Source of the DNA: Streptomyces ruber
GTDB taxonomy: Bacteria > Actinomycetota > Actinomycetes > Streptomycetales > Streptomycetaceae
Assembly: GCF_014648075.1 (NCBI RefSeq)
Contig: NZ_BMQK01000002.1
Coordinates: 434,001-498,000, forward strand
DNA length: 64,000 nucleotides
Reading direction: 5' to 3'
The translations under genes and the position numbers were made by a program. The notes under the pieces were generated by a model, which saw nothing but the letters and a program-made list of their open reading frames with translations, made no database searches and was not told the origin of the DNA. Below are positions 25,680 through 38,175 of this stretch, piece after piece. The first letter of the stretch is position 1, and every line of letters starts with the position of its first letter.

Positions 25680-26444
25680 ATGACCACGCCGAACAGCACA
25701 CTCCGGGCCGTCCGCCTCGGCCTCTTGATGAGTCAGGACGACCTCGCCCATGCAGTCCGTGAGGCGGGACGGCGTGCGGGCCAGCCCAACGGGGCCAACA
25801 AGCGGCTCGTGCAACGCTGGGAGAGCGGTGAGACGGCCGCGCCCCGGCCGGTGTACGCCCGTGCCCTGGAGAGCGTGACGGGGCTGCCGATCGAATCTCT
25901 AGGTTTCGCGGCGCCGGTGCCCCAGGTGCGGGTGAGGGACGACGGCCACGGCGGCCACGATGTGACGGACAGCCCGGTGGGCGTACCAGTGGCCGGTGGT
26001 CGGCCCACGGCCCAGGCCGCCCCGAAAGGCAACCACTCCGGGGTCTGGCTGAGCAGGTACGAGTACTTCAGCTCCGGACGGGACGCGGCCTTCACCGGCA
26101 AGCACTATGTGGTGCTGCTCCAGCACGGCAACCGGCTCACCGGCCGCAGCCTGCCACATGGTTCGCTCGTCCCCGACAGTCCGTTGACGTTGGACCTTCA
26201 GGTGGAGGGCAGCATCGTGACCGGGACATGGACCGAGCAGACCGCGGCCGAGGGCTACTACCGTGGTGCGCGGTACTTCGGCGCGTTGCAGATGCTGATC
26301 GAGCCGACCGGGCGGCGAATGGCCGGGAAGTGGGTCGGTTTCGGTAAGGAGTTCGACGTGAACACCGGGCCGTGGGAGCTGACGTTCATGAATGCCGATA
26401 CAGGCAAGGCCACTCTCGCTGCCTACGACAAGGCGCCGGAATGA
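25680..26444 (+). CDS. XRE-type helix-turn-helix protein with lipocalin-like C-terminus
   Basis: 254 residues. Residues about 5-75 are a helix-turn-helix of the XRE kind (LRAVRLGLLMSQDDLAHAVREAG...NKRLVQRWESGETAAPRPVYARALE). After a 50-residue linker, residues 120-250 read as beta strands (GVWLSRYEYFSSGRDAAFTGKHYVVLLQHGNRLTGRSL, LTLDLQVEGSIVTGTWTEQT, KWVGFGKEFDVNTGPWELTFM), consistent with a lipocalin-like barrel that may sense a ligand. Base composition is somewhat less GC-rich than neighbours. Divergent from a small CxCxxC protein and followed by a nuclease-like gene. Probably a ligand-responsive regulator. Confidence 0.75.
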   Translation: MTTPNSTLRAVRLGLLMSQDDLAHAVREAGRRAGQPNGANKRLVQRWESGETAAPRPVYARALESVTGLPIESLGFAAPVPQVRVRDDGHGGHDVTDSPVGVPVAGGRPTAQAAPKGNHSGVWLSRYEYFSSGRDAAFTGKHYVVLLQHGNRLTGRSLPHGSLVPDSPLTLDLQVEGSIVTGTWTEQTAAEGYYRGARYFGALQMLIEPTGRRMAGKWVGFGKEFDVNTGPWELTFMNADTGKATLAAYDKAPE

Positions 26445-26595
26445 CGGAGTGCGGGCGCCGCTGAGCCCGTACCGGCGCGCGAGGGCTCGGCATCGCGCAC
26501 GGTCTGGACGGGGCGTGAACCCGGTGTACTTGAACATATGCCTCCGGCATGTGAACGCCCTTTCGTTGTCCGTGGAAGCCGCAACAATCCCGGTT

Positions 26596-27072
26596 ATGAG
26601 CGAACAGGTGCCTTCACCCGCCCCGGGCCCGACCTCTGATCACCCAGAGCGCACGGCCAACGACCCCACTATCACCAACCAGGCGCGAGCTCCTCGCCGG
26701 GAAGCGCGCCGCCTGGTCGAGGACAGACTGCACTTCACGAACGAGGACGAGCATCGCGTCTACCAAGCGCTCAAGCGGTGGCAGGCCGCCCTGCCGGACA
26801 ACGAGACGATAGGGATCATGCCGCTGGGAGGGATGCGGGTGCGGGGAAACACCTTTGAGCCCGACTTCCTGGTCACGTATCGCGGACGCGCCGCCGTCAT
26901 CGAGGTCGACGGCTCGCACCACAAGGGACGTGCCGCTGCCGACCACAGCCGCGACCGACTGTTGGTGCACGCCGGGGTGGTGTTCGTCGAGCGTCTGGTG
27001 GTGGAGGATGCTACGGAACCAGCCGAAATCGCAAAATTCGTGTCCGATTTCTTGGCGAGGCTGAAGCGGTAG
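26596..27072 (+). CDS. PD-(D/E)XK-like small nuclease-fold protein
   Basis: 158 residues, ATG 26596. After a disordered, Pro/Thr-rich N-terminus it has a helical part (RRLVEDRLHFTNEDEHRVYQALKRWQAAL), then FEPDFLVTYRGRAAVIEVDGSHH, in which Asp of PDF and Glu of IEVDG fit the catalytic pair of PD-(D/E)XK (DUF559-like) nucleases, and a later strand VVFVERLVVED. No partner methylase is nearby. GC content is lower than the surroundings, suggesting transfer. It may be a stand-alone nuclease, a repair factor or part of a small defence set with the XRE protein; the function is open. Confidence 0.65.
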   Translation: MSEQVPSPAPGPTSDHPERTANDPTITNQARAPRREARRLVEDRLHFTNEDEHRVYQALKRWQAALPDNETIGIMPLGGMRVRGNTFEPDFLVTYRGRAAVIEVDGSHHKGRAAADHSRDRLLVHAGVVFVERLVVEDATEPAEIAKFVSDFLARLKR

Positions 27073-27134
27073 GCAGGGCGATGCGCGGCCGGTGCTGTCC
27101 GGCTGGCTGTTCCCATCGCGTCACGCGCGACCCG

Positions 27135-27163
27135 TTGACCTCGTCGTAACACGCCTCTACCTT
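27135..27163 (+). promoter_or_regulatory. Sigma-70-like promoter of the GH43-like gene
   Basis: TTGACC (27135-27140), 17-base spacer, TACCTT (27158-27163), about 94 bases before the glycosidase start. Good match to a housekeeping HrdB promoter. Confidence 0.55.
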
Positions 27164-27256
27164 TTCCGCGTTCGGAGCGACAGAACCTGTACGAGATGTC
27201 GAACGCTTCTGTTCCCTTCCCTTGGACAGCGGAAGAAGGCGGGAGAAGTGACCGAG

Positions 27257-28669
27257 ATGAGACGCGCATACGCGATCCTCCTCGCCGTCTGCCTGGCGGT
27301 GTCCGGAGCGCTCGTCACCGCCGGTACCGCCCGGGCGGCGCCGCAGACGATCACCAACGGGACGCAGTTCACCGACACCAGCGGCAACCCCGTGCACGCC
27401 CACGGCGGCGGGGTGCTCAAGGTCGGCTCGTACTACTACTGGTTCGGCGAGCACCGCAACACGGACAACACCTTCCGGGCGGTGAGCGCCTACCGCTCCA
27501 CCGACCTGAAGAACTGGGAGTTCCGCAACCACGTCCTCACCCAGTCCTCCGACGCGGAGCTCGCCGTCGCCAACATCGAGCGCCCGAAGGTCATGTACAA
27601 CGCGGCCACCGGGAAGTTCGTGATGTGGATGCACAAGGAGAACGGTGTCGACTACGGCGAGGCGCGCGCCGCCGTCGCCGTGTCCGACACCGTGGACGGG
27701 AACTACAGCTGGCGGGGCAGCTTCCGGCCGCTCGGGCAGCACATGTCCCGCGACATCACCGTCTTCACCGACACCGACGGCACCGGGTACATGGTGTCCG
27801 CCGCCCGGGAGAACTACGACCTGCACATCTACCGGCTGACCGCCGACTACACGGGCGTCGCGGCCCTGGTCGCGAACCCCTGGCCGGGCGGCCACCGCGA
27901 GGCACCCGCCCTGTTCAAGCGGAACGGCGTGTACTTCATGCTGACGTCCGGTGCCACGGGCTGGAGCCCCAACCAGCAGCAGTACGCCACCGCCACCAGC
28001 CTCGCCGGTCCCTGGTCGGCCATGCGGAACGTGGGCGACGCCACCGCGTTCGGCTCGCAGACCGCGTATGTGCTGCCCGTGCAGGGAAGTTCGGGGACCT
28101 CCTACCTCTACCTCGGCGACCGGTGGGGCAACTCCTTCGGCGGGCGCGTCAACGACTCCCGGTACGTGTGGCTGCCGCTGACCTTCCCCACCTCCACCAC
28201 GCTGTCCATGTCCTGGACGCCGGAGCTCACCGTCGACGCCGCCGCCGGGACGGTGACCGGGACGAGTGCCACGTACCACACGCTCGTCGCCCGGCACTCC
28301 TCCCGGTGCGCCGACGTCACCAGCCAGTCGCAGTGGGCGGGTGCCCAGGTCAAGCAGTACGACTGCAACGGCGGCGGCAACCAGAGGTTCTGGTTCAGGT
28401 CCGTCGGCGGCGGCCACCACCAGCTCGTGGCCCGGCACAGCTCCCTGTGTCTGCGGGAGAACGCCGCCGACGTCACCCAGGAGAACTGCGACGCCTCCGC
28501 CGCCGCCCAGCAGTGGACGGTGACCAGCACGGGCGGTTACGTGACCGTCCGGTCCCGGGCCACGGGCGAGTGCCTGGACGTGAACGGCGGGTCGACCGCC
28601 GACTCCGCCGCGATCATCACGTATGCGTGCAACGGGGCCACGAACCAGCAGTGGACGCGGGGCGGTTGA
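27257..28669 (+). CDS. Secreted GH43-like glycosidase with ricin-type lectin (CBM13) domain
   Basis: 470 residues with a signal peptide (MRRAYAILLAVCLAVSGALVTAGTARA, cleavage near residue 27). The catalytic domain (about 30-330) begins VHAHGGGVLKVGSYYYWFGEHR, which matches the exo-beta-1,3-galactanase branch of GH43; five-bladed propeller phrases follow (RPKVMYNAATGKFVMWMH, DLHIYRL, HREAPALFKRNGVYFMLTSG). Residues 335-470 are a ricin-B-type domain with QxW-like triplets (QRFWF, QQWTV, QQWTR) and cysteine pairs. It probably trims galactan side chains of plant arabinogalactan outside the cell. ATG 27257 is used; a GTG at 27248 is possible. Confidence 0.87.
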   Translation: MRRAYAILLAVCLAVSGALVTAGTARAAPQTITNGTQFTDTSGNPVHAHGGGVLKVGSYYYWFGEHRNTDNTFRAVSAYRSTDLKNWEFRNHVLTQSSDAELAVANIERPKVMYNAATGKFVMWMHKENGVDYGEARAAVAVSDTVDGNYSWRGSFRPLGQHMSRDITVFTDTDGTGYMVSAARENYDLHIYRLTADYTGVAALVANPWPGGHREAPALFKRNGVYFMLTSGATGWSPNQQQYATATSLAGPWSAMRNVGDATAFGSQTAYVLPVQGSSGTSYLYLGDRWGNSFGGRVNDSRYVWLPLTFPTSTTLSMSWTPELTVDAAAGTVTGTSATYHTLVARHSSRCADVTSQSQWAGAQVKQYDCNGGGNQRFWFRSVGGGHHQLVARHSSLCLRENAADVTQENCDASAAAQQWTVTSTGGYVTVRSRATGECLDVNGGSTADSAAIITYACNGATNQQWTRGG

Positions 28670-28675
28670 GGAAGC

Positions 28676-28694
28676 GGGGCCGAGGTGCGGCCCC
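28676..28694 (+). terminator. Short hairpin after the GH43-like gene
   Basis: GGGGCCG-AGGTG-CGGCCCC, a 7-bp stem with 5-base loop, seven bases past the stop. Confidence 0.45.
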
Positions 28695-28812
28695 ATGAGC
28701 CCTTGGGGCGTCCCGCCGGAACCGGGGTGCCCCAGGCCCGTCACCGGCACGCCACGGACGGGCCGCGACACTTCGGTCGGCACCGCAACGACACGCCGCT
28801 AGCGTGGGCCGC

Positions 28813-29604
28813 ATGACCGCGACGGCACCCACCGACTTCCACCGGCTCCATCAGGGGACCGCACCGCTGCTGCTGCCCAATGCCTGGGACCACGCCTCGG
28901 CGGTGGCCCTCGCCGCCGAGGGCTTTCCCGCGATCGGGACGACGAGTCTCGGCGCCGCCGCCGCGGCCGGGCTGCCCGACGGCGCGGCGGCGACGCGCGA
29001 GCCGACGCTCCGGCTGGCGCTCGCGCTCGGCTCGGAGCCGTTCCTGCTGTCCGTCGACGCGGAGGGCGGCTTCAGCGACGACCCGGACGAGGTGGGGGAG
29101 TTCGCGCGGGAGCTGCACGCCGCCGGGGCCGTCGGCATCAACCTGGAGGACGGGCTCGGCGACACCGCGCTGCACGCCGCGAAGATCGCCGCGGTGAAGG
29201 CGGCCGCGCCCGGTCTCTTCGTCAACGCCCGTACCGACACCTACTGGCTGGGAGACGGCGAGGGGACCAGGGCGCGCCTCGACGCCTACCGGCAGGCGGG
29301 TGCGGACGGCGTGTTCGTGCCGGGGCTGGCCGACCCGGACGCCATCACCTCCCTCGTGAACGCCCTCGACGTACCACTGAACATCCTGTACTCACCCGCG
29401 GGACTCACCGTCGCCCACCTCGGTGACCTGGGCGTACGGCGCGTCAGTCTCGGCTCGCTGCTGTACCGGCGGGCGCTGGGCGCGGCCGTGGAGGCGGCCG
29501 TCGGCATCCGGGCCGGCGGCCCGCCGCAGGGGCGTACGCCGACGTATGGCGAGGTCTCGTCGTACGCCCGTACGAGCGGTCGGCGGGTGGCGAACGGCAC
29601 ATAG
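28813..29604 (+). CDS. Isocitrate lyase / PEP mutase family protein
   Basis: 263-residue (beta/alpha)8 enzyme of the PEP mutase/isocitrate lyase superfamily. Seen: LLLPNAWDHASAVALAAEGFPAIGTTS at the N-terminus, the Mg-binding SVDAEGGF, GINLEDGLGD, and VNARTDTYW. The KKCGH-type loop of true isocitrate lyase is absent, so oxaloacetase-, carboxyphosphonoenolpyruvate- or 2-methylisocitrate-type chemistry is possible; the exact reaction cannot be told. ATG 28813 follows TAGCGT by seven bases, the leaderless pattern. No operon partners. Confidence 0.85.
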   Translation: MTATAPTDFHRLHQGTAPLLLPNAWDHASAVALAAEGFPAIGTTSLGAAAAAGLPDGAAATREPTLRLALALGSEPFLLSVDAEGGFSDDPDEVGEFARELHAAGAVGINLEDGLGDTALHAAKIAAVKAAAPGLFVNARTDTYWLGDGEGTRARLDAYRQAGADGVFVPGLADPDAITSLVNALDVPLNILYSPAGLTVAHLGDLGVRRVSLGSLLYRRALGAAVEAAVGIRAGGPPQGRTPTYGEVSSYARTSGRRVANGT

Positions 29605-29769
29605 GTGAGGAAGCCGTGAGTACATGGGCGATCAGCCGCGTTCGAGCCGTGCACAGCTCATCCATAGGTCGTACAACGTTCACCTTCTGCCTGGATTCTC
29701 CTCACGCGGCGCAACCGGCGCCGCGACGAGCGGCGGTTTCAAGCCGGTGGATCCAACAGGAGGCGCAGC

Positions 29770-31494
29770 ATGGGGCACGGACACGGGCATCATCACGGAC
29801 ACGACCACGACCACGACCACGACCACGGTCACGGTCACACGCACGACACGACGCCCCTGCCGGCCGCCTTCGACACCTCCGTGCCCGACGAGGCGCTCAG
29901 CCCCGAGCAGGCGTCCCGCCGCTCGCTGCTCCGCCGCGCCGGCCTGCTCGGCGCGGGCCTGGCCGCCGGCAGCGTCATCGGCGGGGTCGGCGGCGCCGCC
30001 CCGGCGTACGCCCACGGCAGCGGCAGCCGCAAGAAGAGGGACGGTTTCCTGTGGCTGGCCGGCGACCACCACATCCACACCCAGTACAGCAGCGACGGCA
30101 AGTACCGCGTCGTCGACCAGGTCCGCCAGGGCGCCAAGCACGGCATGGACTGGCTGGTCATCACCGACCACGGCAGCACCACCCACGCCAGGATCGGTGT
30201 GGAGAAGGTCAACCCGGACATCAAGGAGGCCCGGGACGCCTACCAGGACACCCTCGTCTTCCAGGGCCTGGAGTGGAACATCCCGGCCGCCGAGCACGGC
30301 ACCGTCTTCGTGCACCCGGGCAGGAACGAGGTCTCCGTCCTCAAGCAGTTCGAGACCGGCTACGACGGCAGCGTCAAGGGCGCCAGCTCCTCCACCCCGG
30401 CCAACGAGGCCCTCGCCATCGCGGGCCTGAACTTCCTCGCCGAGCAGGTGAAGCGGCGCAAGGTCAAGGACGCGCTGATGCTCGCCAACCACCCGGCGCG
30501 CAAGGGCATCGACTCCCCGCACGAGATCCGCGCCTGGCGCGACGCGACCTCCGACCGGCACCGCATCGCCGTCGGCTTCGAGGGCGCCCCCGGCCACCAG
30601 GCCGGCGGTCTGCCCGGCCCGATCGGCCCCGCCGGGGCCCGCGGCATCTACGACGGCAGCCCCAGCGCCAACTCCTTCGCCGCCTACCCGCTGGAGAGCT
30701 ACCGCACCTGGGGCGGCTTCGACTGGATGACCGCCACCGTCGGCGGGCTGTGGGACAGCCTGCTCGCCGAGGGCAAGCCCTGGTGGATCACCGCCAACTC
30801 GGACTCCCACCAGGTGTACGCCGACACCGCCAAGCGCGGCGGCGGCGACTTCAACGCCAACGGCAGGTACGACGACCCGGTCTACGGCGGTCAGCTGGAC
30901 CTCGCGCAGAACGACTACTGGCCCGGCTACTACAGCCGCACCCACGTCGGCGCCGAGGGCTTCACCTACGCCGACGTCATGGACGGCATCCGGGCCGGCC
31001 GCATCTGGGTCGACCACGGCCAGCTCATCGACGGCCTCGACGTCCGGGTCTCCGGCGGCAGCCGCTGGGCCACCCTCGGCGGCGCCCTGCACGTCCGCAA
31101 GGGCACCCGGGTCACCCTCACGGTGGACATCGCCCTCGCGGGCGGCCCCAACTGGGCGGGCTTCCTGCCGAAGCTGGCGCGCGTCGACGTCATCCAGGGC
31201 GACGTGACCGGCGAGGTCGAGGACAAGGACACGTTCACCGCGCCGACGGCCAAGGTCGTGAAGACGTACGAGATCGACAAGGCCGCCGGCACGGTCAGGC
31301 TCACCTACGACCTCGGCCGCGTCGACCGCCCGGTCTACGTCCGCCTGCGCGGCAGCGACGGCAAGCGGCTGGCCGTCGGCCCGAACGGCGCGGCCGTCGA
31401 CCCGGCGGGCCCGGCCATCGACGTGATCGGTGACGCGGACCCGTGGGAGGACCTGTGGTTCTACTCCAACCCGGTCTGGGTGCTGCCCTCGTGA
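29770..31494 (+). CDS. Tat-exported PHP-type metallohydrolase (CehA/McbA-like) with His-rich N-terminal tail
   Basis: 574 residues, ATG 29770 with GGAGG seven bases before. The first 26 residues are almost only His, Gly and Asp. A twin-arginine signal follows (ASRRSLLRRAGLLGAGLAAG, cleavage after AYA near residue 80), so the His tail precedes the export signal. The mature part has the PHP metal motif GDHHIHTQYSSDG, ITDHGSTTH, a later ANHPARKG and SDSHQVYAD, typical of CehA/McbA-type phosphoesterase-like enzymes. It likely cleaves phosphate or carbamate esters outside the cell; substrate unknown. The stop overlaps the next start (GTGA), implying co-translation. Confidence 0.87.
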   Translation: MGHGHGHHHGHDHDHDHDHGHGHTHDTTPLPAAFDTSVPDEALSPEQASRRSLLRRAGLLGAGLAAGSVIGGVGGAAPAYAHGSGSRKKRDGFLWLAGDHHIHTQYSSDGKYRVVDQVRQGAKHGMDWLVITDHGSTTHARIGVEKVNPDIKEARDAYQDTLVFQGLEWNIPAAEHGTVFVHPGRNEVSVLKQFETGYDGSVKGASSSTPANEALAIAGLNFLAEQVKRRKVKDALMLANHPARKGIDSPHEIRAWRDATSDRHRIAVGFEGAPGHQAGGLPGPIGPAGARGIYDGSPSANSFAAYPLESYRTWGGFDWMTATVGGLWDSLLAEGKPWWITANSDSHQVYADTAKRGGGDFNANGRYDDPVYGGQLDLAQNDYWPGYYSRTHVGAEGFTYADVMDGIRAGRIWVDHGQLIDGLDVRVSGGSRWATLGGALHVRKGTRVTLTVDIALAGGPNWAGFLPKLARVDVIQGDVTGEVEDKDTFTAPTAKVVKTYEIDKAAGTVRLTYDLGRVDRPVYVRLRGSDGKRLAVGPNGAAVDPAGPAIDVIGDADPWEDLWFYSNPVWVLPS

Positions 31495-32015
31495 CGCCGT
31501 ACGCCCTCACGGTCGACACGGACGTCACGGACCTGCTGGAGGCCGACCACCTGCTCAGGACGCTGGCGTCCGGACTCGGCCTCACCGGGGGCGGGGACGG
31601 GGACGTGTTCGGCTGCACGCACCTGGTGCGGGACGACCGGCCGCGGGTCGTGCTCTCCTTCGCCTGGCCGGCCCAGGAGGCGCGGGACGCCGCCCGCGCG
31701 CGGCTCACGGCCGACGGGCACGAGGTTACGGACGGCGTCCCGGACGAGGCGGGCCGCGCCGTGCTGTACCCCGGCGCGGCGTCCCTCACCGGCACCGTCA
31801 CGGTCGCGGACCTGCTGGCACGCACCGCGATCGACCGGGTGACCGTCCTCGGCGCCCAGGAGCCGCCCGCCGCGGACACCGCGCTGGTGACCCGGGAGCA
31901 CGTGCGGCCGCAGTGGCAGGACGGCGAGCTGGTGCTCGCCGCGATGCCCGCGCTGGGCGGCACCCTGGTGCCCTTCGAGCACCCGGACCCGACGCCCTGC
32001 TGCGCGGACCACTGA
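31491..32015 (+). CDS. Hypothetical protein coupled to the PHP-type enzyme
   Basis: 174 residues from GTG 31491, which overlaps the stop of the upstream gene by four bases. No signal peptide or membrane segment is visible. It reads as an alternating alpha/beta protein (YALTVDTDVTDLLEADHLLRTLASGL..., RVVLSFAWPAQEARDAARARL) and ends in PCCADH, an adjacent cysteine pair. I do not recognise a family. Tight overlap says it is made with the PHP enzyme; being cytoplasmic by sequence, a role in metal handling or enzyme assembly before export is only a guess. Confidence 0.75.
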   Translation: MTPYALTVDTDVTDLLEADHLLRTLASGLGLTGGGDGDVFGCTHLVRDDRPRVVLSFAWPAQEARDAARARLTADGHEVTDGVPDEAGRAVLYPGAASLTGTVTVADLLARTAIDRVTVLGAQEPPAADTALVTREHVRPQWQDGELVLAAMPALGGTLVPFEHPDPTPCCADH

Positions 32016-32022
32016 GGGCCGG

Positions 32023-32060
32023 GCCCCGGGTGCCGCACCGTCCGGCGCGGCACCCGGGGC
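32023..32060. terminator. Bidirectional terminator between convergent genes
   Basis: GCCCCGGGTGCCGC at 32023-32036 and GCGGCACCCGGGGC at 32047-32060 make a perfect 14-bp stem with a 10-base loop, between the hypothetical gene (+) and the beta-galactosidase gene (-). Confidence 0.8.
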
Positions 32061-32076
32061 CTCCCGCCTGTGCCGT

Positions 32077-34992
<2,916 letters not shown>

Positions 34993-35220
34993 TCAGCCGT
35001 TGACCGTCTGTTGCGGCGTCGGGGGGAAACCCCCAGGAAGTACTGCCGGGCCGGAGGGCGGGCGAAACCATTCGGCACCGCTGTTCCGCGTACGGTCCGA
35101 AAGTCCGTCGGTACGGCTGCCGGTACGACTAACGGTCCCGTCCGGCGCGGCGGACGGCGTCGCCGCGGCCGGTCGGCACCATGGGCCTGCGGGTGCCTGG
35201 GCCGAGAAGGGCGGAGAGCG

Positions 35221-36768
35221 ATGACGGGAACGAGTCGCCGGGACGTATTGCGGCGCGGAACACAGGTGGCGGCCCTGACCGGGGCCGCCCTGCTGCCGGG
35301 CGAGGCGGCCGGGACCGCGGCGGGCCCGGAACCGCGGGACACCGGCGGCCACGACCTGCCGGCCTCCGCGTGGCGGCAGCTGCGGCGGGCCCTCGGCAGA
35401 GGCGCGGAGCTGTACCGGCCGGAGGACACGCCCTACCGGCGGCTGGTGCTGCCGAACAACCGGCGCTACGCGGCCGTCCGGCCGGCCGGCATCGTCGCGT
35501 GCGCCACGGAGGGCGACGTGCGGGCGGCCCTGCGCTGGGCCGCCGGGCACGGGATGCCGTTCGCCGTCCGCTCGGGCGGCCACAGCTTCGCCGGCTTCTC
35601 CACCACCACGGGCCTGCTGATCAGCCTGCGCCGGATGAGGAGCGTGCGGCCCGGCGGGAACGGCACGGTCGTGGTGGGCGGCGGAGCCACCGTCGGGGAA
35701 CTGCACGACGGTGGCTCCGCCGCCCGGCTGTACGTCCCCGGCGGGCGCTGCCCCACCGTGGGGGTGGCCGGGCTGGCGCTCGGCGGCGGGCTCGGCTTCA
35801 ACGACCGCAAGTGGGGCATGACCTGCGACCGGCTCGCCGAGACCCGGCTGATCCTGGCCGACGGCTCGCGGGTACGGGCCGGTGAGCGCGAGAACGCCGA
35901 CCTGTTCTGGGCCTGCCGGGGCGGCGGGGGCGGCAACTTCGGCGTCAACACCGGCTTCACCTTCCACGCCGTCGACGTCTCCCGGCAGTCCGCCGGCGTC
36001 TTCGACCTGACCTTCCCCGCCGTGCGCGGCGTCGAGGTCATGGACGCGGTGCAGGACGTCCTGGCCGCGGACCGGCACCACGACTTCGACCTGCAGATCA
36101 CCTTCCGCAACAACGGCGACGGGAAGGGCACCACCCTGTCGCTGCTCGGCCAGCGGCTCGGCGACGAGGACGCGCTGCGCCGCGCCCTGGCCCCGGTCCT
36201 GTCACTGGGGCCGGCCAAACGGTTCCTCGAGGAGCGGCACTTCCTGGACGGCCAGAAGTACCTGATGGTGCCGCCCACCGAGCCCGCGGCCGGCGCGTAC
36301 AAGTCCCTGGTCACCGACCGGCGGATCGACCGGCACACGGTCGCGGACGTCATCGGCTGGATCGAGGAGTGGCAGCCCGGCGAGGAGAAGAACCCCTCGT
36401 ACGTCGCGATGTTCGCGATGGGCGGCGCGGGCACCGCCCCCGCCCCGGACGCGACGGCCTACCCGCACCGCCGCGCCGCCTTCACCGTCGACATCGGCGT
36501 CCACTGGCACCCCGGCGCCCCGCGGCACGTGGTCGACCGGCTCCTCGCCCAGCAGCGCGCCCTGCACCGCACCCTCCGGCACGGCCTGCGCACCGACGCC
36601 GCGTACGTCAACTTCGCCGACCCCGACCTGCCCGACTGGCGGCACGCCTACTACCGGGGCAACTACGAGCGCCTCGTCGCCGTCAAGGAGCACTACGACC
36701 CGGACGGACTCTTCCGGCACGCCCAGAGCATCGGCGGGCGGGGCCCCGCCGGACGGCGGGCGGACTGA
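35221..36768 (+). CDS. Tat-exported FAD-dependent oxidase, berberine-bridge-enzyme type
   Basis: 515 residues with a twin-arginine signal (SRRDVLRRGTQVAALTGAALL). The PCMH/VAO FAD domain shows PFAVRSGGHSFAGFSTTTG, whose His is the usual 8-alpha attachment site, and PGGRCPTVGVAGLALGGGLG, whose Cys suits a second (6-S-cysteinyl) bond, so a bicovalently bound FAD is likely. The C-terminal BBE element is DWRHAYYRGNYERLVAVKEHYDPDGLFRHAQSI. Relatives oxidise oligosaccharides or secondary metabolites with O2. ATG 35221 follows GGAGAG. Next to beta-galactosidase and alditol oxidase, a carbohydrate substrate is plausible. Confidence 0.9.
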   Translation: MTGTSRRDVLRRGTQVAALTGAALLPGEAAGTAAGPEPRDTGGHDLPASAWRQLRRALGRGAELYRPEDTPYRRLVLPNNRRYAAVRPAGIVACATEGDVRAALRWAAGHGMPFAVRSGGHSFAGFSTTTGLLISLRRMRSVRPGGNGTVVVGGGATVGELHDGGSAARLYVPGGRCPTVGVAGLALGGGLGFNDRKWGMTCDRLAETRLILADGSRVRAGERENADLFWACRGGGGGNFGVNTGFTFHAVDVSRQSAGVFDLTFPAVRGVEVMDAVQDVLAADRHHDFDLQITFRNNGDGKGTTLSLLGQRLGDEDALRRALAPVLSLGPAKRFLEERHFLDGQKYLMVPPTEPAAGAYKSLVTDRRIDRHTVADVIGWIEEWQPGEEKNPSYVAMFAMGGAGTAPAPDATAYPHRRAAFTVDIGVHWHPGAPRHVVDRLLAQQRALHRTLRHGLRTDAAYVNFADPDLPDWRHAYYRGNYERLVAVKEHYDPDGLFRHAQSIGGRGPAGRRAD

Positions 36769-36790
36769 CCGCGGGCCCGTCGTGGCCGGC

Positions 36791-36818
36791 CGCGCAGTTC
36801 CCCGCGCCCCTTCGGGCG
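36791..36818. repeat. Inverted copy of the dispersed intergenic repeat core
   Basis: Twenty-eight bases beginning CGCGCAGTTCCCCGCGCC, the exact reverse complement of the core found in both copies of the tandem duplication (21133-21160, 21268-21295). It fills the gap between two convergent oxidase genes, where it may act as a terminator. Confidence 0.85.
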
Positions 36819-36825
36819 GGTCGCC

Positions 36826-38175
<1,350 letters not shown>

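Noticed and set aside
29785..29850. Repeated GACCAC-like units considered as a CRISPR or minisatellite
   Set aside because: They encode the His/Asp tail of the PHP enzyme in frame and have no spacers.
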